Shown here piece by piece: positions 1-8,334 of a stretch of DNA of 64,000 nucleotides; the first letter of the stretch is position 1, and every line of letters begins with the position of its first letter. A program made the position numbers and the translations under genes. Source of the stretch: Propionivibrio dicarboxylicus (GTDB lineage: Bacteria > Pseudomonadota > Gammaproteobacteria > Burkholderiales > Rhodocyclaceae); NCBI RefSeq assembly GCF_900099695.1, contig NZ_FNCY01000005.1, forward strand, positions 179,183 to 243,182, given 5' to 3'. Under the pieces are notes generated by a model. That model was not told the origin of the DNA. It did not search any database and saw only the letters and a program-made list of their open reading frames with translations.

Positions 1-312
1 TTCGCCATCCTGATGGCCTTCGTCGGCAAGTTCGGCGCTTTCCTGCAGACGATTCCGATGCCGGTCATGGGCGGCATCATGGTGCTGCTGTTCGGTTCGA
101 TCGCCGGCATCGGCCTGAAAACGATCATGGACGGTCGCGTCGATCTTTCCAGCGCGCGCAATCTCTGTATCGTTTCAGTGACCCTGGTCGTCGGTATCGG
201 CGGACTGGGCGTGACGATCGGCAATTTCTCGCTGCAGGGCATCAGCCTCTGTGGCGTCCTGGCGGTGCTGCTCAACCTGCTGCTGCCCCGCGAACCGGCC
301 CCCGAGGCCTGA
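1..312 (+). CDS. uraA: Uracil permease (NCS2 family), C-terminal fragment
   Basis: The frame is open from the left edge to the TGA at 310-312, so this is the last ~103 residues of a gene that begins outside the window. It contains two or three hydrophobic segments, including one around MGGIMVLLFGSIAGIG, followed by a DGRVDL loop and a final segment ending in a short charged tail. This is the pattern of the last helices of UraA-type nucleobase:proton symporters in the inner membrane. The GGI-LLFG-IAG-G--I loop matches UraA better than the xanthine permeases, but the substrate-binding part lies outside the window, so uracil specificity is inferred. Confidence 0.75.
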   Translation, partial: FAILMAFVGKFGAFLQTIPMPVMGGIMVLLFGSIAGIGLKTIMDGRVDLSSARNLCIVSVTLVVGIGGLGVTIGNFSLQGISLCGVLAVLLNLLLPREPAPEA

Positions 313-350
313 TACTGAATCACGACAACAACGACTATCGAGGAGTGTTA

Positions 351-1151
351 ATGAATAAGATTTCCCTGTTGATGGCGGCGCTGCTGAGCAGTGCCCTGCT
401 GGTTGCCTGTGGCAAGTCGGAGGCGCCGCAGGCAGCGGCACCGGCCGCACCGGCGGCCCCGGCCAGCATCGTCGTCGGTCTCGACGATCACTTCCCGCCG
501 ATGGGCTTCCGCGACGACAAGAACGAGATCGTCGGCTTCGACATCGATCTCGCCAAGGAAGTCGCCAAGCGTCTCGGTATGCAGGTGAGCTTCAAGCCGA
601 TCGACTGGAGCGCGAAGGAAGCCGAACTCAACGGCAAGCGCATCGACGTGCTGTGGAACGGCCTGACGATCACCGAAGAGCGCAAGGCCAACATCCTGTT
701 CACGACGCCGTATCTGGAAAACCACCAGATCATCGTCGTCACCGACAAGTCGCCGATCAAGGCCAAGGCCGAACTCGCCGGCAAGATCGTCGGCGTGCAG
801 GACGGTAGCAGCGCCGTCGATGCGATCCAGAAGGACGAGAAGGCTGCCAAGTCGATCAAGGAACTCAAGAAGTTCTCCGACAACGTGACTGCGCTGATGG
901 ACCTGTCCACCGGCCGTCTCGATGCCATCGTCGTCGATGAGGTCGTCGGTCGCTACTACATCGCCAAGAAGCCGGGCGAGTACCGCGTCCTCGACGAGAA
1001 CTTCGGCACCGAGGATTACGGCGTCGGCACGCGCAAGGATGACACCGCGCTGATGGGCAAGCTGCAGAAGGCGATGGACGACATGAAGGCCGATGGCACC
1101 GCCGCGACGATCTCGACGCGCTGGTTCGGCAAGGACATCGTCAAGAAGTAA
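351..1151 (+). CDS. Polar amino-acid ABC transporter substrate-binding lipoprotein
   Basis: A 266-residue periplasmic binding protein of SBP family 3 (HisJ/GlnH/FliY type). It delivers a polar amino acid to the permease and ATPase encoded downstream. The N-terminus is a signal sequence with the lipobox LVAC, so Cys20 should be lipidated. An Ala/Pro-rich linker follows, then the family-3 fold, with GFDIDLAKEVAKRLG near residue 60 and the late DAIVVDEVVGRYY segment. The ATG at 351 is chosen because AGGAG (341-345) sits five bases before it; a GTG at 345 lies inside that site. The gene is split from its permease by a 178-bp inverted-repeat element. Ligand specificity cannot be read from the sequence. 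Confidence 0.9.
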   Translation: MNKISLLMAALLSSALLVACGKSEAPQAAAPAAPAAPASIVVGLDDHFPPMGFRDDKNEIVGFDIDLAKEVAKRLGMQVSFKPIDWSAKEAELNGKRIDVLWNGLTITEERKANILFTTPYLENHQIIVVTDKSPIKAKAELAGKIVGVQDGSSAVDAIQKDEKAAKSIKELKKFSDNVTALMDLSTGRLDAIVVDEVVGRYYIAKKPGEYRVLDENFGTEDYGVGTRKDDTALMGKLQKAMDDMKADGTAATISTRWFGKDIVKK

Positions 1152-1164
1152 GCGTCCGCTTCTT

Positions 1165-1342
1165 AGAGCCTATTTCGGTAGGGATCGTGTGCCGCGCCGG
1201 CGGCCCTCCGGGTTGCCGATACGGGCGGTGTCTGCGGCGTTGCTCTGCTTGCGCATGGAATAACCATGCGCTGCGCCTCGCGCCTTGCATCCATCCGCCC
1301 GTATCGACAACGCGGCTCGCGAGCCCTGCCGAAATAGGCTCT
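1165..1342. repeat. Intergenic inverted-repeat element, long form
   Basis: The ends form a near-perfect 19-bp inverted repeat (1165-1183 against 1324-1342, one mismatch). Inside it lies a second inverted repeat (1214-1229 against 1297-1312, one mismatch). At the centre is a third palindrome around 1251-1271, with GCGCATGG and CCATGCGC flanking a 5-base spacer. The 25 bases inside each end recur at 38376-38425, where the whole core is missing. No transposase or RAYT gene is present in the window. It looks like a non-autonomous REP/MITE-like element inserted between the binding-protein and permease genes. Confidence 0.75.
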
Positions 1343-1416
1343 TAATCTCCAGCCTGGAAGGCAGTCAAAACGCCTCCCGGCCGGATTTGTTTTTGGCTCA
1401 TGCGATTCGGAACCTC

Positions 1417-2070
1417 ATGGATTACGTCCTGAACATCCTGCCGCCCCTGATCGAAGGCACCGGGGTGACGCTCCAGGTCTTCGTCATTACGCTCATGTTG
1501 TCGGTGCCGCTGGGGCTGGCGCTGGCGCTCCTGCGCCTGTCGCGCATCGCGCCCGTGCGCGCGGCGGTCGGCGGTTATATCTGGCTGATGCGCGGCACAC
1601 CGCTGATGCTGCAGATGCTGTTCATCTATTTCGCGCTGCCCTTCGTGCCGGTGATCGGCGTGCGGCTGCCGGATTTCCCCGCAGCGATCGTCGCCTTCGT
1701 GCTCAATTACGCGGCCTATTTCGCGGAGATCTTCCGCGCCGGCATCCAGTCGATCGAGCGCGGCCAGTACGAGGGCGCGAAGGTGCTCGGCCTCTCGTAT
1801 GCGCAGACGATGCGGCGCATCGTCCTGCCGCAGGTGATCAAGCGCATCTTGCCGCCCGTCAGCAACGAAACGATCACGCTGATCAAGGACACCTCGCTGA
1901 TCTACGTGCTGGCGATGAACGATCTCTTGCGCGCGGCGCGCGGCATCGTCCAGCGCGACTTCACGACGAGTCCCTTCGTCGTCGCCGCGGCTTTCTACCT
2001 GATCATGACGCTGGTGTTGACCTACGGCTTCCAGCATCTGGAAAAAAAATATGCAGTCTATGACGAATGA
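1417..2070 (+). CDS. Polar amino-acid ABC transporter permease (HisM/GlnP type)
   Basis: A 217-residue inner-membrane permease of the HisMQ family. It starts MDYVLNILPPLIEG and carries the typical LMRGTPLMLQ segment near residue 55. The EAA coupling loop, reading YEGAKVLGLSYAQTMRRIVLPQ, lies near residues 120-145. An upstream in-frame ATG at 1285 would extend the protein through the inverted-repeat element and is rejected; the chosen ATG puts the N-terminus where the family's usually is. The 3' end overlaps the ATPase start by 20 bp, which indicates translational coupling. It should form a homodimeric channel with the downstream ATPase. Confidence 0.9.
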   Translation: MDYVLNILPPLIEGTGVTLQVFVITLMLSVPLGLALALLRLSRIAPVRAAVGGYIWLMRGTPLMLQMLFIYFALPFVPVIGVRLPDFPAAIVAFVLNYAAYFAEIFRAGIQSIERGQYEGAKVLGLSYAQTMRRIVLPQVIKRILPPVSNETITLIKDTSLIYVLAMNDLLRAARGIVQRDFTTSPFVVAAAFYLIMTLVLTYGFQHLEKKYAVYDE

Positions 2071-2845
2071 GGCGACGCCGGCGCCGACGCCTATGTTGCG
2101 CGCCGTCGATCTGCACAAGCGCTTCGGCGCGATCGAAGTGCTCAAGGGCGTGTCGCTCGAGGTCGGCCGGGGCGAGGTGATCGCCATCATCGGGCCGTCC
2201 GGGTCGGGCAAGAGCACCTTCCTGCGCTGCCTGATCCATCTCGAAACGGTGCAGCGCGGTTGTATCGAGGTCGAAGGCAGGACGTTGGTCAGCACCGATA
2301 CCGGCGGCGAGTGCCGCTATGTGGCCGACGCCGAGATCCGCACGATCTGCGGCGCCATGGGCATGGTCTTCCAGCATTTCAACCTGTTCCCGCACCTGAC
2401 CGTCCTCGAAAATCTGATCGAGGCGCCGATGACGGTCAAGGGCCTGCGCCGCGAGGACGTCGTGCCGAAAGCCGAGGCGCTGCTCGCCAAGGTCGGCCTC
2501 GCCGACAAGCGCGACGCCTATCCCTCCCGCTTGTCGGGTGGGCAGAAGCAGCGCGTGGCGATCGCCCGCGCGCTGGCGATGGAACCCGACATCCTGCTCT
2601 TCGACGAACCGACTTCCGCACTCGATCCGGAACTCACCGGCGAAGTGCTGCGGACGATGCGCGAACTCGCCGACGAGCATATGACGATGATCGTCGTCAC
2701 GCACGAAATGGCGTTCGCGCGCGAGGTAGCGAGCCGCGTCATCTTCATGGACGGCGGTCTCGTCGTCGAAGCGCGTCCGGCGCGCGAGCTGTTCGCGTCG
2801 CCCGAGCATCCGCGCACGCGGGCCTTCCTGGAGAATATGCTGTAG
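2051..2845 (+). CDS. Polar amino-acid ABC transporter ATP-binding protein (GlnQ/HisP type)
   Basis: A 264-residue ABC ATPase, slightly longer than the usual 240-257. Walker A is GPSGSGKST (about residues 48-56), the Q-loop is in GMVFQHFN, the signature is LSGGQKQRVAI (about 161) and Walker B is ILLFDEPTSALDPE (about 181-194). The switch histidine is in VTHEMAF near 217. It overlaps the permease gene by 20 bp. An in-frame ATG at 2060 would remove three residues and is equally possible. There is an insertion of about ten residues (SDTGGECRYVAD region) before the Q-loop compared with GlnQ, as in HisP-like members. It energises import by the two upstream products. Confidence 0.92.
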   Translation: MQSMTNEATPAPTPMLRAVDLHKRFGAIEVLKGVSLEVGRGEVIAIIGPSGSGKSTFLRCLIHLETVQRGCIEVEGRTLVSTDTGGECRYVADAEIRTICGAMGMVFQHFNLFPHLTVLENLIEAPMTVKGLRREDVVPKAEALLAKVGLADKRDAYPSRLSGGQKQRVAIARALAMEPDILLFDEPTSALDPELTGEVLRTMRELADEHMTMIVVTHEMAFAREVASRVIFMDGGLVVEARPARELFASPEHPRTRAFLENML

Positions 2846-2995
2846 TGGTATCCGGCCGACCAAGCAACATGAACACCTGTCCTTGTCCTGCCGGCATTGA
2901 TGCGCATCTTCGCGATCGCTGCGGTTCGTGCCGCGCCGGAAGAATTCATCCGGCATTTTCGTCGTGTTCAGCCATCGACGGGGCGGAGCGCTAGC

Positions 2996-4930
2996 ATGCC
3001 GTCGCTTCAGGACGTCTTTTCGCCCGAAGGCCTGCTGGCAAGCAAGATTCCGGGCTATCGGCTGCGGCCGCAACAGCTCGAGATGGCCGAGCGCATCGCC
3101 GCGGCGATTGCCGGCAATTCGGTGCTCGTGGCCGAAGCCGGAACCGGTACCGGCAAGACCTTCGCCTATCTCGTCCCGGCACTGCTGTCCGGCGGCAAGG
3201 TGATCGTCTCGACCGGGACGAAGAACCTGCAGGACCAGCTGTTCTCGAAGGACATCCCGACCGTGCGCACGGCGCTCGGTTCACCGGTACAGGCTGCGCT
3301 GCTCAAGGGACGCGCCAATTACGTCTGTCATTACCACCTCGAACGCGCGCTCGCCGACGGACGCTTCCTGACGCGCGAGGATGCCGCCGACGCGCACCGC
3401 GTCGCGCGTTTTGCCCGCATCAGCAAGACCGGCGACAAGAGCGAATGCGCCGATGTCGCCGAGAATTCCGGCGTCTGGCCGCTGGTGACCTCGACGCGGG
3501 AGAACTGCCTCGGCCAGGAGTGCCCGTCGCACAAGGACTGCTTCGTGCTGGCCGCGCGGCGCGAGGCGCTGGCCGCCGATCTCGTCGTCGTCAATCATCA
3601 CCTGTTCTTTGCCGATGTCATGTTGCGCGACGAAGGCACGGCCGAACTTTTGCCCGCCTGCAACACCGTGATCTTCGACGAAGCGCATCAACTGCCGGAG
3701 ACCGCCAGCCTGTTTTTCGGCGACAACGTGTCGACTTCGCAGGTGCTCGATCTGGCGCGCGACGCGCGCCTTGAAGGCATCGCCTCGGCGAAGGATTGCC
3801 TCGACCTGCCCAAGCTCTGCGGCGTCGTCGAGAAGGCGGCCAAGGATTTGCGGCTGACGCTGCCGGTCGAGCCGGCCCGCTTCGCGCTGGCGCAGCTTCA
3901 GGAACGCGCCGGTTTCGACAACAACCTCGTCGGGCTGATCCGAGAACTCGACACGCTGGGGGCGCTGCTCGAAACGCAGGCAGCACGCTCGGAAGGCCTT
4001 GAATCGTGCTGGCGACGTGCCGGCGAACTCGTCGCCGCCTTGCGCCGCTGGCAGAACGGACGCGCCGACGACGGCGGCACCGATTACGTGCGCTGGGGCG
4101 AGACTTACACCCATTCGCTGCAACTCAATGCGACGCCGCTGATCGTTGCCGGCATCATGCAAAAGCAGATGAGCGGCCACCCGCGCGCCTGGATCTTCAC
4201 TTCGGCGACGCTGGCGGTGCAGCAGAACTTCGATCACTACTGCGGCGAGATGGGGCTGGTCGGCGCCGAATCGGCGTCCTGGGAAAGTCCCTTCGACTAC
4301 GCGCGTCAGGCCGTGCTCTACGCGCCGCTTGGCATGCCCGAGCCGAACACCTACGCCTACACCGAGGCGGTCGTTCATGCCGCCTTTCCGGTCGTGCAGG
4401 CGAGCGGCGGGCGCGCCTTCTTCCTATGCACCTCGCTGCGGGCAATGCGCCGCACACGCGAGTTGCTCGAAGAAGCCCTCGAACGCGCCGGTCTCGAATT
4501 CCCGCTGCTGATGCAGGGCGAAGGCAGCAAGAACGAACTGCTCGAACGCTTTCGCCGGCTCGGCAACGCGATCCTCGTCGGCAGCCAGAGTTTCTGGGAG
4601 GGCGTCGATGTGCGCGGCGAGGCGCTGTCGCTCGTCGTCATCGACAAGCTGCCCTTCGCGCCGCCGGACGATCCGGTGCTGTCGGCGCGCATCGAGCGGA
4701 TGAAGCAGGATGGGCTGAATGCCTTCATGGATTACCAGCTGCCGCGTGCCGTCATCAACGTCAAGCAGGGCGCCGGGCGGCTGATCCGTGACGAGACCGA
4801 TCGCGGCGTGCTGATGATCTGCGACCCCCGCCTGATTGGCAAGCATTATGGCAAACGCATCTGGCGCAGCCTGCCGCCGATGAAGCGGACGCGCGAGCTC
4901 GCGGAAGTCCTCGCTTTTTTCAAACCCTGA
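2996..4930 (+). CDS. ATP-dependent DNA helicase, DinG/YoaA family (XPD-like)
   Basis: A 644-residue superfamily 2 iron-sulfur helicase, probably acting 5'-3' in replication and repair. Walker A is EAGTGTGKT (about residues 47-55). The four-cysteine Fe-S cluster region lies at about residues 109-182 (VCHYH, ECADVAE and ENCLGQECPSHKDC). The DEAH box is at about 228. The C-terminal helicase motifs include ILVGSQSFWEGVDVRGE and QGAGRLIR. The ATG at 2996 is chosen because GGAG (2985-2988) precedes it by seven bases; an earlier in-frame ATG at 2897 would add 33 residues with no family counterpart. The length and C-terminus fit YoaA better than the longer DinG. Confidence 0.9.
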   Translation: MPSLQDVFSPEGLLASKIPGYRLRPQQLEMAERIAAAIAGNSVLVAEAGTGTGKTFAYLVPALLSGGKVIVSTGTKNLQDQLFSKDIPTVRTALGSPVQAALLKGRANYVCHYHLERALADGRFLTREDAADAHRVARFARISKTGDKSECADVAENSGVWPLVTSTRENCLGQECPSHKDCFVLAARREALAADLVVVNHHLFFADVMLRDEGTAELLPACNTVIFDEAHQLPETASLFFGDNVSTSQVLDLARDARLEGIASAKDCLDLPKLCGVVEKAAKDLRLTLPVEPARFALAQLQERAGFDNNLVGLIRELDTLGALLETQAARSEGLESCWRRAGELVAALRRWQNGRADDGGTDYVRWGETYTHSLQLNATPLIVAGIMQKQMSGHPRAWIFTSATLAVQQNFDHYCGEMGLVGAESASWESPFDYARQAVLYAPLGMPEPNTYAYTEAVVHAAFPVVQASGGRAFFLCTSLRAMRRTRELLEEALERAGLEFPLLMQGEGSKNELLERFRRLGNAILVGSQSFWEGVDVRGEALSLVVIDKLPFAPPDDPVLSARIERMKQDGLNAFMDYQLPRAVINVKQGAGRLIRDETDRGVLMICDPRLIGKHYGKRIWRSLPPMKRTRELAEVLAFFKP

Positions 4931-4936
4931 AAACAC

Positions 4937-4969
4937 ACCGGCCCGACCGCGCTGAACGGTCGGGCCGGT
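4937..4969. terminator. GC-rich hairpin between convergent genes
   Basis: A perfect 13-bp stem (4937-4949 with 4957-4969) and a 7-base loop lie directly after the helicase stop codon. A second hairpin, ACTGCGGT/ACCGCAGT, follows at 4975-4995. Neither has a T-run, so an intrinsic terminator is likely but not certain. They could serve both the helicase gene and the convergent symporter gene. Confidence 0.55.
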
Positions 4970-5006
4970 GAACGACTGCGGTACGTGACCGCAGTGGTCA
5001 AGAGGA

Positions 5007-6311
5007 TCAGGCGCGTGCGGCGCTGGCGATGAGTTCGCCTTCGGACGCGTCGCCGAGGTCGGCGTCGATGGCTTCGCCGGATTCGGCGAGCTGGCCTTCC
5101 CAGCGTGCGACGACGGCGGTGGCGATGCTGTTGCCGACGACGTTGATGGCGGTACGGCCCATGTCGAGGAACTGGTCGATCGCCATGATCAGCAGCAGGC
5201 CGGACTCAGGCAGATTGAACATCGGCAGCACGGCGGCGACGACAACCAGCGAGGCGCGGGCGACGCCGGCCATGCCCTTGCTCGAGACCATCAGCACGGC
5301 GAGCATGACGAGCTGCTGCGAGATCGGCATGTCGATGCCGAAGGCCTGGGCGATGAAGAGGATCGCGAAGGACTGGTAGAGCATCGAGCCGTCGAGGTTG
5401 AACGAGTAGCCGAGCGGCAGCACGAAGCTGGTGATGCGGTTGTTGGCGCCGAACTTGGCGAGCTGTTCCATCGTCTTCGGATAAGCGGCTTCGCTGCTCG
5501 CCGTCGAGAAGGCCAGCAGCATGACGCTGCGCATCATCTGCATCAGCGTGAACACGCGGCGGCCGAGGAAGAGCCAACCGGCGAAGATGAGCAGGAAGGT
5601 CAGGATGACGAGGCCGGCGTAGAAAGCGCCGATCAGCTTGCCGTAGGTGCCGAGCACGCCGAGACCCTGCGTCGCGATCGCGGCGCTCATCGCGGCGAAA
5701 ACGCCGACCGGTGCGAACTGCATGACGAAGTCGGTGACCTTGATCATGACGTGCACGGCTTCGTCGGTCATCGACTTCAGCGTCTTCGTCTGCGCGTCCG
5801 GCAGCGAGGCGAGCGCCAGGCCGAAGAAGATCGAGAAGATCAGGATCTGCAGGATCTGGTTGGTGGCGAAGGCTTCGAAGATGCTCTTCGGGAAGACATT
5901 GACGAGGAAGTTGCCGACCGTCAGCGACTTGGTCGCGAGGTTGGTGCTGGCGTGCGCGTCCGGCAGCGCCATGCCGAGGCCGACGCCCGGCTGGAGCACG
6001 TTGGCGAGCAGGCAGCCGAGCAGCAGCGAGACGATCGAGGCGCTGATGAACCAGAGCAGCGCCTTGGCGCCGACGCGGCCGACCGATTTGCTGTCGCCCA
6101 TGTTGGCGATGCCCGAGACGACGGTGCTGAAGACGAGTGGGGCGATGATCATCTTGATCATGCGCAGGAAGATGTCGCTCAGGATCGAGAAGTAGCTGGC
6201 GATCTCCTTGGCATGTCCAGGCGAGTTCGCCCATTCGTGGGCGGCGTAGCCGGCGAGGATGCCCAGCACCATGCCAATCATGATGCGCAGGGTCAGTTTG
6301 TTTGCATTCAT
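5007..6311 (-). CDS. Dicarboxylate/amino acid:cation symporter (DAACS family, DctA/GltP-like)
   Basis: A 434-residue inner-membrane symporter of the SLC1-like fold. It imports C4-dicarboxylates or acidic amino acids with protons or sodium. Family features visible are LRMIKMIIAPLVFSTVVSGI near residue 50, the hairpin serine-rich loop AFSTASSEAAYPKTMEQL near 270, and the GYSFNLDGSMLYQSFAILFIAQA segment near 305. The NVVGNSIATAVVARWEG stretch carries the conserved NxxGN signature of TM8. The serine-rich loop has SSEAAYP where DctA has SSESALP, so the substrate is left open. The C-terminus is acidic. It is convergent with the helicase gene. Confidence 0.88.
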   Translation of the reverse strand: MNANKLTLRIMIGMVLGILAGYAAHEWANSPGHAKEIASYFSILSDIFLRMIKMIIAPLVFSTVVSGIANMGDSKSVGRVGAKALLWFISASIVSLLLGCLLANVLQPGVGLGMALPDAHASTNLATKSLTVGNFLVNVFPKSIFEAFATNQILQILIFSIFFGLALASLPDAQTKTLKSMTDEAVHVMIKVTDFVMQFAPVGVFAAMSAAIATQGLGVLGTYGKLIGAFYAGLVILTFLLIFAGWLFLGRRVFTLMQMMRSVMLLAFSTASSEAAYPKTMEQLAKFGANNRITSFVLPLGYSFNLDGSMLYQSFAILFIAQAFGIDMPISQQLVMLAVLMVSSKGMAGVARASLVVVAAVLPMFNLPESGLLLIMAIDQFLDMGRTAINVVGNSIATAVVARWEGQLAESGEAIDADLGDASEGELIASAARA

Positions 6312-6347
6312 TACCGATTCCAGTTTGATTAAAGGTCTTTCACGGTG

Positions 6348-6365
6348 TCCGGGCGATTGCCCGGA
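6348..6365 (-). other. Perfect hairpin in the symporter 5' leader
   Basis: A 7-bp perfect stem (TCCGGGC with GCCCGGA) and a 4-base loop lie 37 bases upstream of the symporter start, in the 277-bp region divergent from the ATP-grasp-like gene. It may act in the leader mRNA or as an operator. I see no other recognisable signal between 6366 and 6588. Confidence 0.4.
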
Positions 6366-6588
6366 TACGATGTGTCCGCTTCCTTAGCAGGGAGCGTGCC
6401 TGTTTTTTTGTGTGTTTAAGTTGCTGATATTTATGTGTTTGTTTTTGATCGTGAAAAAGGCGTTGGTCGGATTGCCGGATGGAAGGCTCTGGCAGCGGTC
6501 GGAAACCCGGAAAAAGTGCGGACGACCCGCCGCCCGGATTGGGGGGATTCCCTTTGCAGTCGTTGCGCGATTCGGGTAGCCTCCGCGG

Positions 6589-7878
6589 ATGATCGATTCC
6601 CCCTGCGAGAGTGCGTCCGCCGAGACCGTCAGCGAGGACTGGCAGCAGGCGCAGCAATTCAACGAGCATTGCGACTGCGTCGCGCTCGATCGTCCGCGCT
6701 TGCGCCGGGCGCTCGAAATGGAAGGCCTGACGCCGTCGGTATTACGCCAGACGCATCCGCACCTGTTTTCGGATGCGCGTGTGTATGTGGCGCATTCCCA
6801 ACTCGATTTCATGGCGCGCTTGGCCGAGACGGTCGAGCGCATCGTCGCGCTGCCGGCCTGGCAGGAACGCGTGCTTGCCTACGCGCCCGAAAGTGCCCGT
6901 CATGTGCCGCAGGCGGCCGGCGTTTTTCTCGGCTACGATTTCCACCTGTGCGGCGGACAGCCTCGGCTGATCGAAATCAACACCAATGCCGGCGGCGGCA
7001 TGCTCAACGCCAAGCTGCTTGGGGCTCAGCGCAGCGATTGCGCACATGCGGCCTCGTCGCTGCAGTCGCGGGCGTCGGTCGAGGCGGCGTTCGTCGCGAT
7101 GTTTCGCGAGGAGTGGCGATTGGCGCGCGGTGAACGTCCGCTGCGCCGTATCGCCATCGTCGATACGGCGCCCGAGGCCCAGTTCCTGGCACCCGAATTC
7201 GAATTGTTCCGCCGCCTGTTCGAGGCGAACGGCATCGCCGCCGAGATCGTCGATCCGTCGGCGCTACGTTGGGAGGATGGCGTCTTGCGTTGCGGCGAGG
7301 CGGTGGTCGACCTCGTCTACAACCGTCTCACCGATTTTTCCCTGGACGAGCCGGCACATGCCGCCTTGCGCGAGGCCTGGCTCGCCGATGCCGTCGTCCT
7401 GACGCCGCATCCGCGCGCGCACGCCTGCTACGCTGACAAACGCAACCTGATCGCGCTCAGCGATGACGCGTGGTTACAAGCGATCGGCGTTGGCGAGGAC
7501 GATCGCGCCCGGTTGCGCGACGGGGTGCCGGCGACGCGCCTGGTCACGGCCGAGAATGCGGACTCCTTCTGGGCGGCGCGGCGGCAGTGGTTCTTCAAGC
7601 CGGCCGGCGGTTATGGCGGCAAAGCCGCGTATCGCGGCGACAAGGTGACGCGGCGCGTGTTCGACATGGTTGCACAGGGCGGCTACATCGCACAGGCGCT
7701 GGTACCGCCGTCGGAGCGTCGGCTGTGGATCGAGGGGACGCCGCGGCATCTCAAGCTGGATGTCCGCAATTTCGTCTATCGCGGCCGCGTGCAACTGGTA
7801 TCGGCCCGGCTTTACCAGGGACAGACGACGAATTTTCGCACGCATGGCGGCGGGTTCGCGGCCGTGCAGGCGGTGTAA
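6589..7878 (+). CDS. Uncharacterised protein with a circularly permuted ATP-grasp-like fold
   Basis: A 429-residue soluble protein with no signal peptide. The segment near residue 120, GVFLGYDFHLCGGQPRLIEINTNAGGGML, has the acidic/Asn metal-binding signature (EINTNAGG) of ATP-grasp and glutathionylspermidine-synthase-like enzymes. Later come VVDLVYNRLTDF, a WFFKPAGGYGGKAAYRG glycine-rich nucleotide loop near 340, and the Lys-containing TPRHLKLDVRNFVYRGRVQLVSARLYQGQTTNFRT end. The order (metal site before glycine-rich loop) suggests a permuted ATP-grasp that ligates an amine or acid to a peptide-like substrate. The substrate is unknown. It is a single-gene unit, divergent from the symporter. 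Confidence 0.6.
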   Translation: MIDSPCESASAETVSEDWQQAQQFNEHCDCVALDRPRLRRALEMEGLTPSVLRQTHPHLFSDARVYVAHSQLDFMARLAETVERIVALPAWQERVLAYAPESARHVPQAAGVFLGYDFHLCGGQPRLIEINTNAGGGMLNAKLLGAQRSDCAHAASSLQSRASVEAAFVAMFREEWRLARGERPLRRIAIVDTAPEAQFLAPEFELFRRLFEANGIAAEIVDPSALRWEDGVLRCGEAVVDLVYNRLTDFSLDEPAHAALREAWLADAVVLTPHPRAHACYADKRNLIALSDDAWLQAIGVGEDDRARLRDGVPATRLVTAENADSFWAARRQWFFKPAGGYGGKAAYRGDKVTRRVFDMVAQGGYIAQALVPPSERRLWIEGTPRHLKLDVRNFVYRGRVQLVSARLYQGQTTNFRTHGGGFAAVQAV

Positions 7879-8054
7879 ACGCGGGAAGTAAAACGGAAGG
7901 AAGAAGCTGGAACGAAAAACCGGTTCAGTCGGCTACCGCCCAGCGCGGTCAGCAATTGCGACTGAGCCGACCGGAGCAGGGCCGCGACGTTCCGGACAGG
8001 CCGGGTGACGACGGGCATTCGCACGCAAGGTGCTGGGCTCCGGTCGGGGGCTGG

Positions 8055-8072
8055 CCACACATGGTGGTGTGG
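8055..8072 (-). terminator. Weak hairpin after the small membrane-protein gene
   Basis: A palindrome with a perfect 6-bp stem (CCACAC with GTGTGG, 6-base loop) lies directly after the stop codon of the minus-strand small gene. It has no T-run. It is listed only as a possible 3'-end structure. Confidence 0.3.
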
Positions 8073-8073
8073 C

Positions 8074-8334
8074 TCAGTGGGCGGCGAGGGCGCTGGTGCG
8101 GAGCGTCGTCAGGCCGGCGCGGGCAGGCTTGGCAGCACTGTTTGCGGCGTCGTTGACGTTGGCCAGATAGACATGCAGGAACGGCCAGCCGTAGGCGAGC
8201 AGACCGCTGACCAGAAGCAGCGGCAGCGAGACGGTGGCGATGCCGGCAATCAGCGTGGCCAGCGAGACGGACGACGACAGCAGACGGTTCGCGGTCAGAC
8301 GTTCGATCAGCTGGGTGGTAGGACTTGCACTCAT
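8074..8334 (-). CDS. Small membrane protein, function unknown
   Basis: An 86-residue protein not recognised as any family. Residues 1-20 (SPTTQLIERLTANRLLSSSV) look like a soluble amphipathic start. One long hydrophobic stretch follows at about 22-48 (LATLIAGIATVSLPLLLVSGLL), then an Ala-rich tail with NDAANSAAKPARAG. The ATG at 8334 is chosen because AAAGGA sits about seven bases upstream; an earlier start at 8370 would add twelve residues across that site. It stands alone on the minus strand between two plus-strand genes. A phasin-like or envelope role is possible but unsupported. Confidence 0.55.
   Translation of the reverse strand: MSASPTTQLIERLTANRLLSSSVSLATLIAGIATVSLPLLLVSGLLAYGWPFLHVYLANVNDAANSAAKPARAGLTTLRTSALAAH

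Noticed and set aside
1285..1416. N-terminal extension of the amino-acid permease
   Set aside because: It would encode the inverted-repeat element, and permeases of this family start near the chosen ATG.
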